DNA of 64,000 bases from CAVVKW01 sp963749035 (GTDB taxonomy: Bacteria; Verrucomicrobiota; Verrucomicrobiia; Chthoniobacterales; JAATET01): the NCBI GenBank assembly GCA_963749035.1, contig CAVVKW010000004.1:620001-684000 (forward strand), read 5' to 3'. The notes beneath the pieces are model-generated. The model did not search any database. It worked only from the letters and a program-made list of their open reading frames with translations, and was not told the origin of the DNA. The stretch's first letter is position 1. Every line of letters starts with the position of its first letter. A program made the position numbers and the translations under genes. Of the stretch, positions 24,035 through 32,593 are shown piece after piece.

Positions 24035-24405
24035 TGTATGGGATGGTCGCCCGTGAAAGTCATCGAGCTACTGGGGGCGTCGTATACTTTGGTTCAAATT
24101 GCGAAGCCACTTCAATGATTGGACGAATCCAGAGAGAAGGGTTCGACTCGGAAGGCATATATTTCACGAGCGTGGAAGGGATGAGGGCTGGATGTGGCCG
24201 GAACGAGTAGGGATCAAGTTACGAATTTTTTCATCCGCCGGAGGCTGCTCACGGACATCGGTCGAAATCCGGCGGAGCCGATCTTGTCTTCGGCGCGGCC
24301 TCTCAAGTCGTCGCAGTCTGAACCAATGGTAGTTTGCCGGGTTTGCCGTCAGCTACAGAATACAGAATTTACTCATCCGCCGGAGGCTGCATCATGAAGT
24401 CGAAC
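24028..24405 (-). repeat. Family B gene-free cassette, copy 6
   Basis: Inner half close to the copy at 51202 (CCGGCGGAGCCGATCTTG); outer half of the GGGATGGTCGCCCGTG type. Looks mosaic. Confidence 0.85.
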
Positions 24406-24524
24406 GTCAAGCTCAGCCACCCCGAACGGGCTTCCGAGCTATGGATTGATGTTTGCTGGAGGAACAGCTTTCGAACGTCGAAAACGGAACGCGGCTAGGG
24501 GTTGGCTGCAGCACCTTGTTAGAC
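24399..24524 (-). other. attC site 44
   Basis: Cores GTCGAAC / GTTAGAC. Right arm GCAGCACCTTG. Confidence 0.94.
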
Positions 24525-24851
24525 TGGTCAGGATAAAATGGTGAGCTGCGGAGAAGATGATCGAAAAACTGCGGAGTAGCTCATCGTGTGCCACAACAAT
24601 GTACGCAGTCGAGAAACTGATCTCTTTCAGGATATCCCGGTCGTATACAATTGACAGTTGTGGCACTCGATGAGCCTCCCATAGCAGACGGAACGTTGAT
24701 TGCGTGATAGGCACCCGCGCCGAAGGCTTCTACGGGTGCTACATTATGGAAAGTTATTCTCTTATGCTCGTTCTTTGATCGCCTGATTAATTCTTCGCAA
24801 TCGAATGCCTGTTGGAAACGGAAGTTGCAACGCTGCATCATGAAGTCGAAC
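24518..24851 (-). repeat. Family C gene-free cassette, copy 3 (chimeric end)
   Basis: Starts with the C core GTTAGAC but ends with the family B end, GCTGCATCATGAAG-TCGAAC, so the two ends no longer match. Same chimera as copy 8 at 61718. Confidence 0.8.
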
Positions 24852-24973
24852 GTCAAGCTCAGCCACCCCGAACATGGGACCGAACTTGCATGGTGGACGT
24901 TGAATGGAATGGCGGAAGTCAGAACAACTGCGCCGTGCGGCGGCTAGGGGTTGGCTGCAGCGCCTTGTTCGAC
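24845..24973 (-). other. attC site 45
   Basis: Cores GTCGAAC / GTTCGAC. 129 bp, GCATGGTGGACGTTG middle as in site 15. Confidence 0.95.
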
Positions 24974-25344
24974 TGTATGGGATGGTCGCCCGGGAAAGTC
25001 ATCGAGCTATTGGGGGCGTCATCTACTTTGGTTCAAATCGCGAAGGCACTTTAATGATTGGACGAATTCAAAGAGAAGGGTTCGACTTGGCAGGCATATA
25101 TTTACGACCGCGGAAGTGATGAAGGCTGCATGTGGCCGGAACGAGCGGGGATCAAGCTACGAATTTTTTTCATCCGCCGGAGGCTGCTGACGGACATCGG
25201 TCGAAATCCGGTGGAGCCGATCTTGTCTTCGGCGCGGCCTCTCAAGTCGTCGCAGTCTGAACCAATGGTAGTTTGCCGGGTTTGCCGTCACCTACAGGAG
25301 CCCGGATTTAATCATCCGCCGGAGGCTGCATCATGAAGTCGAAC
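24967..25344 (-). repeat. Family B gene-free cassette, copy 7
   Basis: Same subtype as copies 5 and 17. Confidence 0.85.
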
Positions 25345-25463
25345 GTCAAGCTCAGCCACCCCGAACGGGCTTGCGAGCTACTGGTTGTGAACTGCTGAAC
25401 GTGACGCTTTCGAACATCTGAAACAGAACGCGGCTAGGGGTTGGCTGCAGCGCCTTGTTCGAC
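25338..25463 (-). other. attC site 46
   Basis: Cores GTCGAAC / GTTCGAC. B cassettes on both sides. Confidence 0.95.
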
Positions 25464-25836
25464 TGTATCGGATGGCGGTCCGGAAAGGTGTTCGAGCTAC
25501 ACTGGGAATTGTATTCGTCTTACCAAATCGCGAAGACACTTTCATGTTTCAGCGAACCCTAAGAAAAGGGTTCGACTCGGAAGGCATATATCTCGCGAAC
25601 GCGGAAGGGATGAGGGCTGGATGTGGCCGGAACGACCGGGGATCAAGCTACAATTCTTTTTTCATCCGCCGGAGGCTGCTGACGAACATCGGTCGGAATC
25701 CGGTGGAGCCGATCTTGTCTTCGGGGTGGCCTCTCAAGTCGTCGCAGTCTGAACCAATGGTAGTTTGCCGGGTTTGCCGTCAGCTACAGAATACCGAATT
25801 CCCTGATCCGCCGGAGGCTGCATCATGAAGTCGAAC
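25457..25836 (-). repeat. Family B gene-free cassette, copy 8
   Basis: TACACTGGGAATTGTATTCG subtype, as copy 3. Directly follows copy 7, so two B cassettes are in tandem. Confidence 0.85.
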
Positions 25837-25954
25837 GTCAAGCTCAGCCACCCCGAACGGGCTTGCGAGCACTGTTTGTGATCTACCTGAAAAATCGCTT
25901 TCGAGCGTCTGAGACGGAACGCGGCTAGGGGTTGGCTGCAGCGCCTTGTTCGGT
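25830..25954 (-). other. attC site 47
   Basis: Cores GTCGAAC / GTTCGGT. Confidence 0.95.
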
Positions 25955-25970
25955 CTGTATTGGTTTCGTG

Positions 25971-26339
25971 CTATTGCATTGATCTTGGATAATATGATTG
26001 CAATTGATTTGTGCGATACCGTTCGACGCGTTCTGATTGGCGTCTAACGGTATCAGTATTATCGTCGATTAGTTCCAGATAAGTTGGAGCTTGAAGTTGC
26101 TTCTCCGAAGTCCTTTTGATTTGTATTTTGTTCTTCTGTGCGAACAAAATTGGATTTGTTGAATCCAAAATGAGTGCTTCCTCTATCACTTTTTCAGATC
26201 GATCGTATTCACCTTTCTCGAAAAGCGTCATGGAGGTTCGCAAGAGATCAAACGTCTTGGCTTGCGTTGCCTTATCATCGGCAGCTGCTGTAGTCATTCC
26301 GATGACCAAGGATGAGACTATAAGTGCGAGCGTCTTCAT
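25971..26339 (-). CDS. Secreted helical-repeat hypothetical protein
   Basis: 122 residues. Signal peptide MKTLALIVSSLVIGMTTAAA, then DDKATQAKTFDLLRTSMTLF, EKGEYDRSEKVIEEALILDS and NPILFAQKNKIQIKR. EKGEYD-SEK-IEEAL-LDS-NP is a TPR-like pair of helices. The end is polar and charged. Probably periplasmic, with a protein-binding role if any. Single-gene cassette with its own stop. Confidence 0.65.
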   Translation of the reverse strand: MKTLALIVSSLVIGMTTAAADDKATQAKTFDLLRTSMTLFEKGEYDRSEKVIEEALILDSTNPILFAQKNKIQIKRTSEKQLQAPTYLELIDDNTDTVRRQSERVERYRTNQLQSYYPRSMQ

Positions 26340-26349
26340 GATTATTATG

Positions 26350-26475
26350 ACCGAACGTCAAGCTCAGCCACCCCGAACGGGTGTCCGAACTACTGGTTGA
26401 AATCTGCTGGAGGTGACGCTTTCGAACATCTGAAACAGAAAGCGGCTAGGGGTTGGCTGCAGCGTCTTGATGGAC
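26350..26475 (-). other. attC site 48
   Basis: Cores ACCGAAC / GATGGAC. Confidence 0.95.
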
Positions 26476-26793
26476 AGAATTTTATGGAACCGCCGCCTGG
26501 CAATTGAGCTATCAAACCTTCGAACGATGCGCTCATCGAGTGACACGACAACACACGCGAACGGATTGATGGTCTTTTGCAGGTTTGCCCGTGGTATACA
26601 GGTTGCCGTCGTGGCGGTCGATGAGCTCTCCAGCAACGGAAGTATGTATGTCTCGGTGTAGGTAAAGGTGAAGAGACACTGATCCAAAGGAGGTGAATAT
26701 CAATATGACTGCTGAACGCCTTGTAGACTATTACGGCCGGATTTCATTCCTTCGCCCTCGCATATGGAGAATCCGCATTTCATTCTGTCCATC
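26469..26793 (-). repeat. Family A gene-free cassette, copy 9
   Basis: Diverged near the end (TACGGCCGGATTTCATTCC in place of TACGCACCCATTTTGCTTT); ribosome-binding-site element intact. Confidence 0.82.
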
Positions 26794-26912
26794 GTCAAGC
26801 TCAGCCACCCCGAACGGGTGTCCAAACTACTGGTTTAAATCTGCTGGAGGTGACTCTTTCGAACATCTGAGACGGAACGCGGCTAGGGGTTGGCTGCAGC
26901 GCCTTGTTCGAC
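26787..26912 (-). other. attC site 49
   Basis: Cores GTCCATC / GTTCGAC. Confidence 0.95.
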
Positions 26913-27282
26913 TGTATCGGCTGCTGGTCCGGGAAAGTCATCGAGCTACTGGGAGCGTCGTATACTTTGGTTCAAATCGCGAAGCCACTTCTATGATTGG
27001 ACCAATCCAGAGAGAAGGGTTCGACTTGTAAGGCATATATGTTACGAACGCGGAAGAGATGAGGGCTGGATGTGGCCGTAACGAGTGGGGATCAAGCTAC
27101 GATTTTTTCATCCGCCGGAGGCTGCTGACGGACATCGGTCGAAATCCGGTGGAGCCGATCTTGTCTTCGGGGTGGCCTCTCAAGTCGTCGCAGTCTGAAC
27201 CAATGGTAGTTTGCCGGGTTTGCCGTCAGCTACAGAATACCGAATTCACTCATCCGCCGGAGGCTGCATCATGAAGTCGAAC
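26906..27282 (-). repeat. Family B gene-free cassette, copy 9
   Basis: TCGGCTGCTGGTCCGGG subtype; T-run of 6. Confidence 0.85.
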
Positions 27283-27401
27283 GTCAAGCTCAGCCAACCT
27301 GAACGGGCGGGCGAAGAGCGGAACGTAGTTCCACCAAGTAGCGGTTACGAGTTGGATGTGTCAGCACGCGGCTAGGCGTTGGCTGCAGCGTCTTGTTCGG
27401 C
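27276..27401 (-). other. attC site 50
   Basis: Cores GTCGAAC / GTTCGGC. Atypical arms: CAGCCAACC on the left and CTAGGCGTTGG, CAGCGTCTTG on the right. Confidence 0.9.
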
Positions 27402-27655
27402 TGTATCTGAATTCGGTATAGAAAGAGGAGGCTTGAATCCGAGAATCTCTTTCTTCGTCGAGGAGTTGAAATAGAGAAGGATGTAAAATGGTAGAACCGC
27501 AAATGCCAATCCGACAATCGCAGCAAATGATTTGATGAATCGCGAATTCGCGATCTCTTGCAACGTTGGGAATAAAGTAGAGCTAACTTCTAGCAATTTG
27601 AGCCAGCCCAAAGCAGGAAGAACTGAAGTGGAGCCGAAAAAGTGGACAGGGGAAG

Positions 27656-28582
27656 TTAGTCTGTTTTGGTTGTTAGGTTATTGAGTGAGTTTTCGTATTC
27701 GAGGGGTGATTGGTAGTCGAGGGAGCTATGGAGTCGGCGTGGATTGTAGAAGGTTTCGATGTAGTCGAAGAGCATCGCGTCGGCTTGGGCTCGGGTGGCC
27801 GGAGGGCCAGCGTGGAAGCATTCGGTTTTGAGAGTGGACCAGAACGACTCCATGGCGGCGTTATCATAGCAGTTGGCGCGTCGGCTCATGCTCGGCGTCA
27901 CGCCGTGGGAGTTGAGCAGGGAGCGGAAAGCCCCAGCAGCATACTGGCTGCCGCGGTCGGAATGGTGGAGTTGTGGACGAGTTCCTGAGAGCAAGACGGC
28001 GCGGCTGAAGGCGCTTTCGACGAGGGTGCTCTCCATGGTTGATCCCGTTTTCCAGCCAACGATCCGACGGGAAGCGAGGTTCATTTCGGCAGCCAGATAA
28101 TGCCAGCCTTCATCGGTGGGTAGGTAGGTGATGTCAGCCACCCATGTCTGCCCAGGGGTAGACGAGGTCGTGTTGGTCGTATCGGACAAGAGCCGATTCG
28201 GGGCGATGGGATGAGGGTGGCAGCTGTCGGTCGTGCGGGGCCGATAACGACCCTTGCGCAAGGCACATAGTCCTTTCTGGGACATCAAGCGCGAGATACG
28301 TCGTCGCCCGCAGACTTGCCCTTCTCGATCAAGGACGACGCGCAGCCGACGGGTCCCGTAGGTTCGGCGGTTCTCGTGGAAAGCCGCTTCGATCCGATCA
28401 CTCAGATCGGCGTCTTCGCGCTGGCGCAGACCTTCGGTCTTTTTCCCGTGGGCGTAGTAGCCGCTGCGACTGACTTCCAGAGCCAGGCAAAGCTCCTTGA
28501 GGGTAAAGCTGTTCTTTTCCATCGTCTCGATCAGCGCAAAGCGTTCCACGGTTCCTGACCCAAAATGGCGCAGGCTTTTTTT
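27656..28582 (-). CDS. IS3-family transposase OrfB (integrase core)
   Basis: About 300 residues, read as an OrfAB fusion by a -1 frameshift at an A7G run (28575-28582). The DDE residues are visible: D in WVADITYLPTDEG, D in LHHSDRGSQYA, E in NCYDNAAMESFWSTLK, followed by FDYIETFYNPRRLHSSL and the PLEYE ending. The upstream MEKNSFTLKELCLALEVSRS and TYGTRRLRVVLD segments are the HTH_21 region. Complete and apparently functional. Confidence 0.9.
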   Translation of the reverse strand, partial: KKSLRHFGSGTVERFALIETMEKNSFTLKELCLALEVSRSGYYAHGKKTEGLRQREDADLSDRIEAAFHENRRTYGTRRLRVVLDREGQVCGRRRISRLMSQKGLCALRKGRYRPRTTDSCHPHPIAPNRLLSDTTNTTSSTPGQTWVADITYLPTDEGWHYLAAEMNLASRRIVGWKTGSTMESTLVESAFSRAVLLSGTRPQLHHSDRGSQYAAGAFRSLLNSHGVTPSMSRRANCYDNAAMESFWSTLKTECFHAGPPATRAQADAMLFDYIETFYNPRRLHSSLDYQSPLEYENSLNNLTTKTD

Positions 28583-28881
28583 AAAATGTCTCGTTGGCGG
28601 GTGGTGAACTCCAGTTCCCTTCTCAGGCGAGCGTTCTCGCTGGCGAGGTCCTGGGGCCGCCCCGCCGCCGGGACGGGTCCTCCTCCCCCCTCCGGACCCG
28701 TCCCGGCGGCGGTTCTCCCGTAAAGCTTCTTCCACCTGCCCAGGCTCCACGTCGAGATCCCCAGCTCAAGCGCTAGTTGTGTCGCGCTTCGCGTTCCGCT
28801 TTCCAGCATTTCCACGGCGCTTCGTTTGAACTCTTCGTCAAATCGTCGCCCCTTGTTCGTTTCTCTTGGTTTTTCGTTCAC
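28531..28881 (-). CDS. IS3-family transposase OrfA
   Basis: 116 residues: MNEKPRETNKGRRFDEEFKR, SAVEMLESGTRSATQLALEL, GISTWSLGRWKKLYG, a Gly/Pro-rich linker, then ASENARLRRELEFTTRQRDI and LKKACAILG. Helix-turn-helix followed by a leucine-zipper-like coiled coil, as expected for OrfA. The slippery A-AAA-AAG in LKKA leads to OrfB. Confidence 0.9.
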   Translation of the reverse strand: MNEKPRETNKGRRFDEEFKRSAVEMLESGTRSATQLALELGISTWSLGRWKKLYGRTAAGTGPEGGGGPVPAAGRPQDLASENARLRRELEFTTRQRDILKKACAILGQEPWNALR

Positions 28882-28995
28882 GGCTTTTTCTTGGTCTATC
28901 CCGTGTCCGCATTTTCAGCACCACCTCAGAACGAAAAGGGTGGCCTCAAATGCGACTAGCAAAAGTAGGCGTGAGAACTGATGCATCTTATAATA

Positions 28996-29121
28996 GCCGA
29001 ACGTCAAGCTCAGCCACCCCGAACGGGTGTTCGAACGACTGACTTTGATCTCCTGGAAGTGACGCTTTCGATCACCTGAAACGGAGCGCGGCTAGGGGTT
29101 GGCTGCAGCGTCTTGATGGAC
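28996..29121 (-). other. attC site 51
   Basis: Cores GCCGAAC / GATGGAC. Confidence 0.95.
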
Positions 29122-29469
29122 AGAATTTCATCAAGTCGCCGCCTGGCAATTGAGCTATCAAACCTTCGAACGATGCGCTCATCGAGTGACACGACAACAC
29201 ACGCGAACGAATTGATGGTCTTTTGCAGGTTTGCCCGTGGCATACAGGTTGCCGTCGTGGCGGTCGATGAGCTCTCCAGCAACGGAAGTGTGAATGTCTC
29301 GGTGTAGGTAAAGGTGAAGGTGAAGGTGAAGGTGAAGGTGAAGGTGAAGGGAAGCTGATCCAAAGGAGGTGAATATCAATATGACTGCTGAACGCCCTGC
29401 AGACGATTACGCACCCATTTTGCTTTCCGGCGTTCGCATACGAAGACTCCGCATTTCATTCTGTCCATC
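29115..29469 (-). repeat. Family A gene-free cassette, copy 10
   Basis: Second longest hexamer tract, about 7 GGTGAA/GGTAAA units at 29307-29350; intact ribosome-binding-site element. Confidence 0.85.
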
Positions 29470-29586
29470 GTCAAGCTCAGCCACCCCGAACGGGCGACCG
29501 CAAACTACTGGTGATCAACTGCCGGTAGCGGATCCGCAACCCCGAGAGCGAAGCGGCTAGGGGTTGGCTGCAGCGCCTTGTTCGGC
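29463..29586 (-). other. attC site 52
   Basis: Cores GTCCATC / GTTCGGC. Shortest class, 124 bp. Confidence 0.95.
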
Positions 29587-29597
29587 TCGTATTGGTA

Positions 29598-29996
29598 TTA
29601 TTGTGCCCGCACGAAAGTTGTGGTCTGAGGCTTTATGGTTTCGGCACCTTGGGTAGAAATCACCAAAAGGTGATCCGTGAGAGTAATGATATCCGACCGA
29701 ATCTCATCGGGCTCGCCCTGTGATACAGTGTCAGAAGATACCGTGAGAGAGTCTCCTTCAATCTTCCATGATCCTTTTCGGGTTTTTGAAAACGCGTGCG
29801 GAGGTAATCGGTCGTATGTCTCTGATACAAAGGTGTGATCAGGGTTGAATGTGGTGGAGACATCGAATTCGTGTCTTCCGATTCGAACTTCATCTCTAGC
29901 GGTCCATTTTCCGATGAGTGTGGATTCCTGTGAAGGCTTGCATGCGCAGACTAAGGTGGAAAGTATAACTAGTAAGAAAATTGAGGTTTTGTTCAT
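29598..29996 (-). CDS. Putative lipoprotein, lipocalin-like
   Basis: 132 residues. Lipobox LVCAC ends a signal MNKTSIFLLVILSTLVCAC (Cys at 19). The mature part starts KPSQESTLIGKWTARDEVRI, then TTFNPDHTFVSETYDRLPP and KGSWKIEGDSLTVSSDTV. L-IG-W, F--DHTF, G-W-I-G--L is the repeat-strand pattern of small lipocalin-like lipoproteins. Its own stop lies just before the attC. Confidence 0.7.
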   Translation of the reverse strand: MNKTSIFLLVILSTLVCACKPSQESTLIGKWTARDEVRIGRHEFDVSTTFNPDHTFVSETYDRLPPHAFSKTRKGSWKIEGDSLTVSSDTVSQGEPDEIRSDIITLTDHLLVISTQGAETIKPQTTTFVRAQ

Positions 29997-30018
29997 GGTC
30001 TTGGTTTTATTTAAATTG

Positions 30019-30144
30019 GCAGAACGTTAAGCTCAGCCACCCTGAACGGGCAACCGAATTTGTCTGGTGATCTTCTGGAAGTTGTGGGTCCGCGCAACAC
30101 CAAGAGCGAAGCGGCTAGGGGTTGGCTAAAGCGCCTTGTTCGAC
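30019..30144 (-). other. attC site 53
   Basis: Cores GCAGAAC / GTTCGAC. Unusual: left core GCAGAAC, GTTAAGCTC instead of GTCAAGCTC, and GGCTAAAGCGCC in the right arm. Confidence 0.88.
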
Positions 30145-30147
30145 GAA

Positions 30148-30498
30148 TTATTCGCTCGATTTCAGTGTAGCTACATACTCCGAATTTCTTCTCAAGAGAG
30201 TTTTTTCCATTTGTCGTGTGATTGAATACCGAATGTTTAGCGGGTTGAGTAGGTCGGCGTTGGTGCCCGGTAAATCTTTCGCGCTTTCGAATGACTTTGC
30301 TAAATAAAGTGTCGATTTAGCAACCTCAGCGCGGGGCTTGTCAGACTCGATCATGCTATGGACAATGTATAATTGATTGGCTGTGAGGGCGCTTTCTACG
30401 CGCCAAGTGCCGAATGCGCCAAGGGAATGACCGAGCCAGAATGAAACCGCAATGGCGAGAATGAACGAGATAGGAAGAAGGTATTTTTTAGTTTTCAT
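30148..30498 (-). CDS. Membrane-anchored hypothetical protein (copy 1 of 2)
   Basis: 116 residues. MKTKKYLLPISFILAIAVSF, WLGHSLGAFGTWRVE is a single N-terminal anchor, then a helical domain: ALTANQLYIVHSMIESDKPR, AEVAKSTLYLAKSFESAKDL, LNPLNIRYSITRQMEKTLLR. The copy at 43102 differs at about ten positions. The protein at 53331 has the same layout (anchor, then a helical domain of 90-100 residues), suggesting one broad family. Confidence 0.7.
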   Translation of the reverse strand: MKTKKYLLPISFILAIAVSFWLGHSLGAFGTWRVESALTANQLYIVHSMIESDKPRAEVAKSTLYLAKSFESAKDLPGTNADLLNPLNIRYSITRQMEKTLLRRNSEYVATLKSSE

Positions 30499-30546
30499 GG
30501 TTTTATAGCTAAGTTTAAGAGACTGTCGAGGGAATGGAGATTATGA

Positions 30547-30672
30547 GCCGAACGTCAAGCTCAGCCACCCTGAACGTGCGACCGGATGCAACTGGTGTTC
30601 AACTGCCGGTAGCGGGACCGCGCAACCCCAGGAGCGAAGCGGATAGGGGTTGGCTGCAGCGCCTTGTTAGGC
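30547..30672 (-). other. attC site 54
   Basis: Cores GCCGAAC / GTTAGGC. The left core does not match the right core of site 53. CGGATAGGGGTTGG in the right arm. Confidence 0.94.
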
Positions 30673-31362
30673 ATCCTCTCGTTCTGCAACAAAGCGATTC
30701 TTCAGTGCATCGAGATTCGGAGCAGTAGCGCCTACGGTTGTCATTGCTTCGATCGTTACCATGGCGCAGAGCGACATTGTATAGTTGTCATGTTGTTCAA
30801 ATTCGGCGAGATCACCAGCACTGGCTCGAAATGCAGCGTGGGTGAACCGACAGTATAATCTATAATGACTGTCATAATATGCACCTATCTCTGCGATATG
30901 GGCAGTATCGCGTAGATTCAGAGTTTTCTCTGTGCATTCGTGGTCTGGATTGCGACTCTTATAGGATTCACGAAAATCCTCCCATTCCGTTTTGAGTTTA
31001 GCGATCAAAATGTCTGATTGAGGTAGGTCTAGCGCCTTCGTCCACTTGATATCTTCCTGATATTCTGTGTATGCAACCTGAAAAACGAACTCAGCATGCT
31101 TGCGAATAGCATGAATTCGAATAACCGATTCAATGGCGGTTCGAACAAGCATCTTCGAAGCTTCGAGCAGACCGTTCTCTCGTAGGAGAATGTATGATTC
31201 GATTGCCGTCTTGACGTAGATGGAAGTATAGAAAATGTAGTTCTCCGCTAGGCTCTCGCTGACTCTTCCACCAACGGAGTCGAGCGCATGACGCAATTCA
31301 GAGAGAAATGCACGAGTTAGCGAAAGCGAACGTTGTTCGTATGATTGTGTGTTCGTATTCAT
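30667..31362 (-). CDS. DUF5677-like protein
   Basis: 231 residues from MNTNTQSYEQRSLSLTRAFL. Mostly helical: YTSIYVKTAIESYILLRENG, LLEASKMLVRTAIESVIRIH, then YYDSHYRLYCRFTHAAFRAS and a later CAMVTIEAMTTVG. The R-x-x-x-E helix (MLVRTAIESVIR) and the Y-x-x-x-(C/S)-x-x-x-H-A helix are typical of DUF5677 proteins, which resemble abortive-infection/HEPN-type helical domains. No HEPN catalytic R-x4-6-H motif is clearly present. The stop TAA is in the attC core GTTAGGC. Confidence 0.65.
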   Translation of the reverse strand: MNTNTQSYEQRSLSLTRAFLSELRHALDSVGGRVSESLAENYIFYTSIYVKTAIESYILLRENGLLEASKMLVRTAIESVIRIHAIRKHAEFVFQVAYTEYQEDIKWTKALDLPQSDILIAKLKTEWEDFRESYKSRNPDHECTEKTLNLRDTAHIAEIGAYYDSHYRLYCRFTHAAFRASAGDLAEFEQHDNYTMSLCAMVTIEAMTTVGATAPNLDALKNRFVAEREDA

Positions 31363-31369
31363 GTATATT

Positions 31370-31496
31370 GCCTAACGTCAAGCTCAGCCACCCTGAGCGG
31401 GCAATCAAGCCAACCCTGAGGTGAGCTGCCAGTAGCGGGTCCGAGCAACCCCAGCCAGCGAAGCGGCTAGGGGTTGGCTGCAGCGCCTTGTTCGGC
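31370..31496 (-). other. attC site 55
   Basis: Cores GCCTAAC / GTTCGGC. Confidence 0.95.
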
Positions 31497-31865
31497 TGTA
31501 TTTGCCCGGATAAAGTAGGATTGTGTTGTTTGAACATCGCCGAACGATCTTCCGTCGAACTGAACCTTGACTTGAATTCCCGGCCTAGGCGAGAAGATTG
31601 GCAGAATACCGAAATATAAATGCTTACCCAGCATGCCGATCTCCTCTTCATCAGCAATAGTTAGCGTCTGTCCTCCAACTAGTTTCTTGGACTCCCCAGA
31701 TTTGTGAATGACAATATAGCTAGGTCCTTCTGAAACTTTTATTACGAGCTTGCCGTTGTCCAAAGCTACGGACTCGAATGGGCTAGTTCCCCGGACATCT
31801 GCAGCAGCAGAAATATGTGAATAGACCAAGATGGCAGACGCTATAGTAAGTAGTGGAATATTCAT
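31467..31865 (-). CDS. Secreted hypothetical protein
   Basis: 132 residues. Signal peptide MNIPLLTIASAILVYSHISAAA, then DVRGTSPFESVALDNGKLVI, KVSEGPSYIVIHKSGESKKL, VGGQTLTIADEEEIG and IQVKVQFDGRSFGDVQTTQS. Short alternating strands suggest a beta-sandwich. Ends in AEQGAAANP from the attC. The cassette end upstream carries a CCTCCGGTGGATGA leader variant. Confidence 0.65.
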   Translation of the reverse strand: MNIPLLTIASAILVYSHISAAADVRGTSPFESVALDNGKLVIKVSEGPSYIVIHKSGESKKLVGGQTLTIADEEEIGMLGKHLYFGILPIFSPRPGIQVKVQFDGRSFGDVQTTQSYFIRANTAEQGAAANP

Positions 31866-31941
31866 GATTATTTAGGTAAGCAGTCGATTGGCACGTTTCA
31901 AGGTCGGTTTATCACAAACTATATCATCCACCGGAGGTTGA

Positions 31942-32068
31942 GCCGAACGTCAAGCTCAGCCACCCTGAGCGGGTGAACGAGCCAACCCTGAGGTGAGCTG
32001 CCAATAGCGGGACCGATCAACCCCAGCCAGCGAAGCGGCTAGGGGTTGGCTGCAGCGCCTTGTTCGGC
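31942..32068 (-). other. attC site 56
   Basis: Cores GCCGAAC / GTTCGGC. Confidence 0.95.
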
Positions 32069-32338
32069 TGTATTCTTTCCGCGAATCAAACTGAAAATTA
32101 TTCCCGTGATAGCGGCAACAACAAACGAGCACAATGCTATAGTTAGGATCGCCGCCGGATTGGATGGGTTGTCCATTCTCAAAAGATAGTATCCGGCAAT
32201 TGGCGATATTACAGTGGTAATCGCTGTGGCTGCAACGCTGCTCCAGATAAGCTTCTGCATCCAGAAATGCGTAATTACAGACGATGCAATTGAAATGCCA
32301 AGTAGGGCAGCGATGAAGTAGATTTCTTCGATGATCAT
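32039..32338 (-). CDS. Small membrane protein
   Basis: 99 residues with three hydrophobic segments: residues 5-22 (IYFIAALLGISIASSVI), 32-55 (SSVAATAITTVISPIAGYYL), and 65-85 (AAILTIALCSFVVAAITGII), with a K/R-rich end and the attC tail AEQGAAANP. The start is 130 nt from the cassette end, unlike most cassettes here. That upstream stretch holds a CCTCCGGCGGA leader. Confidence 0.68.
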   Translation of the reverse strand: MIIEEIYFIAALLGISIASSVITHFWMQKLIWSSVAATAITTVISPIAGYYLLRMDNPSNPAAILTIALCSFVVAAITGIIFSLIRGKNTAEQGAAANP

Positions 32339-32467
32339 AGTTGTAAGGTTTAGTTAGTCGTATGTGGTGTGAATTCTCTAACTGAGGTATCCTAGCGACA
32401 AAGTTAATCTACTGTGGTTGGTATGCACGTCTTTTATTATCAAATTCCGCCGGAGGATGCTTATTGA

Positions 32468-32593
32468 GCCGAACGTCAAGCTCAGCCACTCCGAACGGGT
32501 GATCGAGCTATAGGTCGTGATCTACTGGAGGAAGATCGTGGATGAACGCTGGCAGCAGCGCGGCTAGGGGTTGGCTGCAGCGCCTTGTTCGCT
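32468..32593 (-). other. attC site 57
   Basis: Cores GCCGAAC / GTTCGCT. Confidence 0.95.

Larger units (their letters stand above)
27624..28928 (-). mobile_element. IS3-family insertion sequence
   Basis: 1305 bp with TG...CA ends. The left end TGAAGTGGAGCCGAAAAAG and the complement of the right end TGAGGTGGTGCTGAAAATG form an imperfect inverted repeat. Both sides carry a 4-bp target duplication GAAC (27620-27623 and 28929-28932). It encodes OrfA and OrfB in the usual overlapping arrangement. GC is far above that of the cassettes. Confidence 0.9.
27372..28986 (-). pseudogene. Membrane protein gene interrupted by IS3
   Basis: Removing the IS3 element and one GAAC copy restores a single open frame of about 101 codons: MHQFSRLLLLVAFEATLFVL, PALGWLKLLEVSSTLFPTLQ, then FIKSFAAIVGLAFAVLPFYI and LGFKPPLSIPNSD, ending in the attC tail EQDAAANA. 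Two hydrophobic segments, so a small inner-membrane protein. The insertion is after codon 19. Exact restoration of the frame is good evidence for the gene, for the IS borders and for a recent event. Confidence 0.8.
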
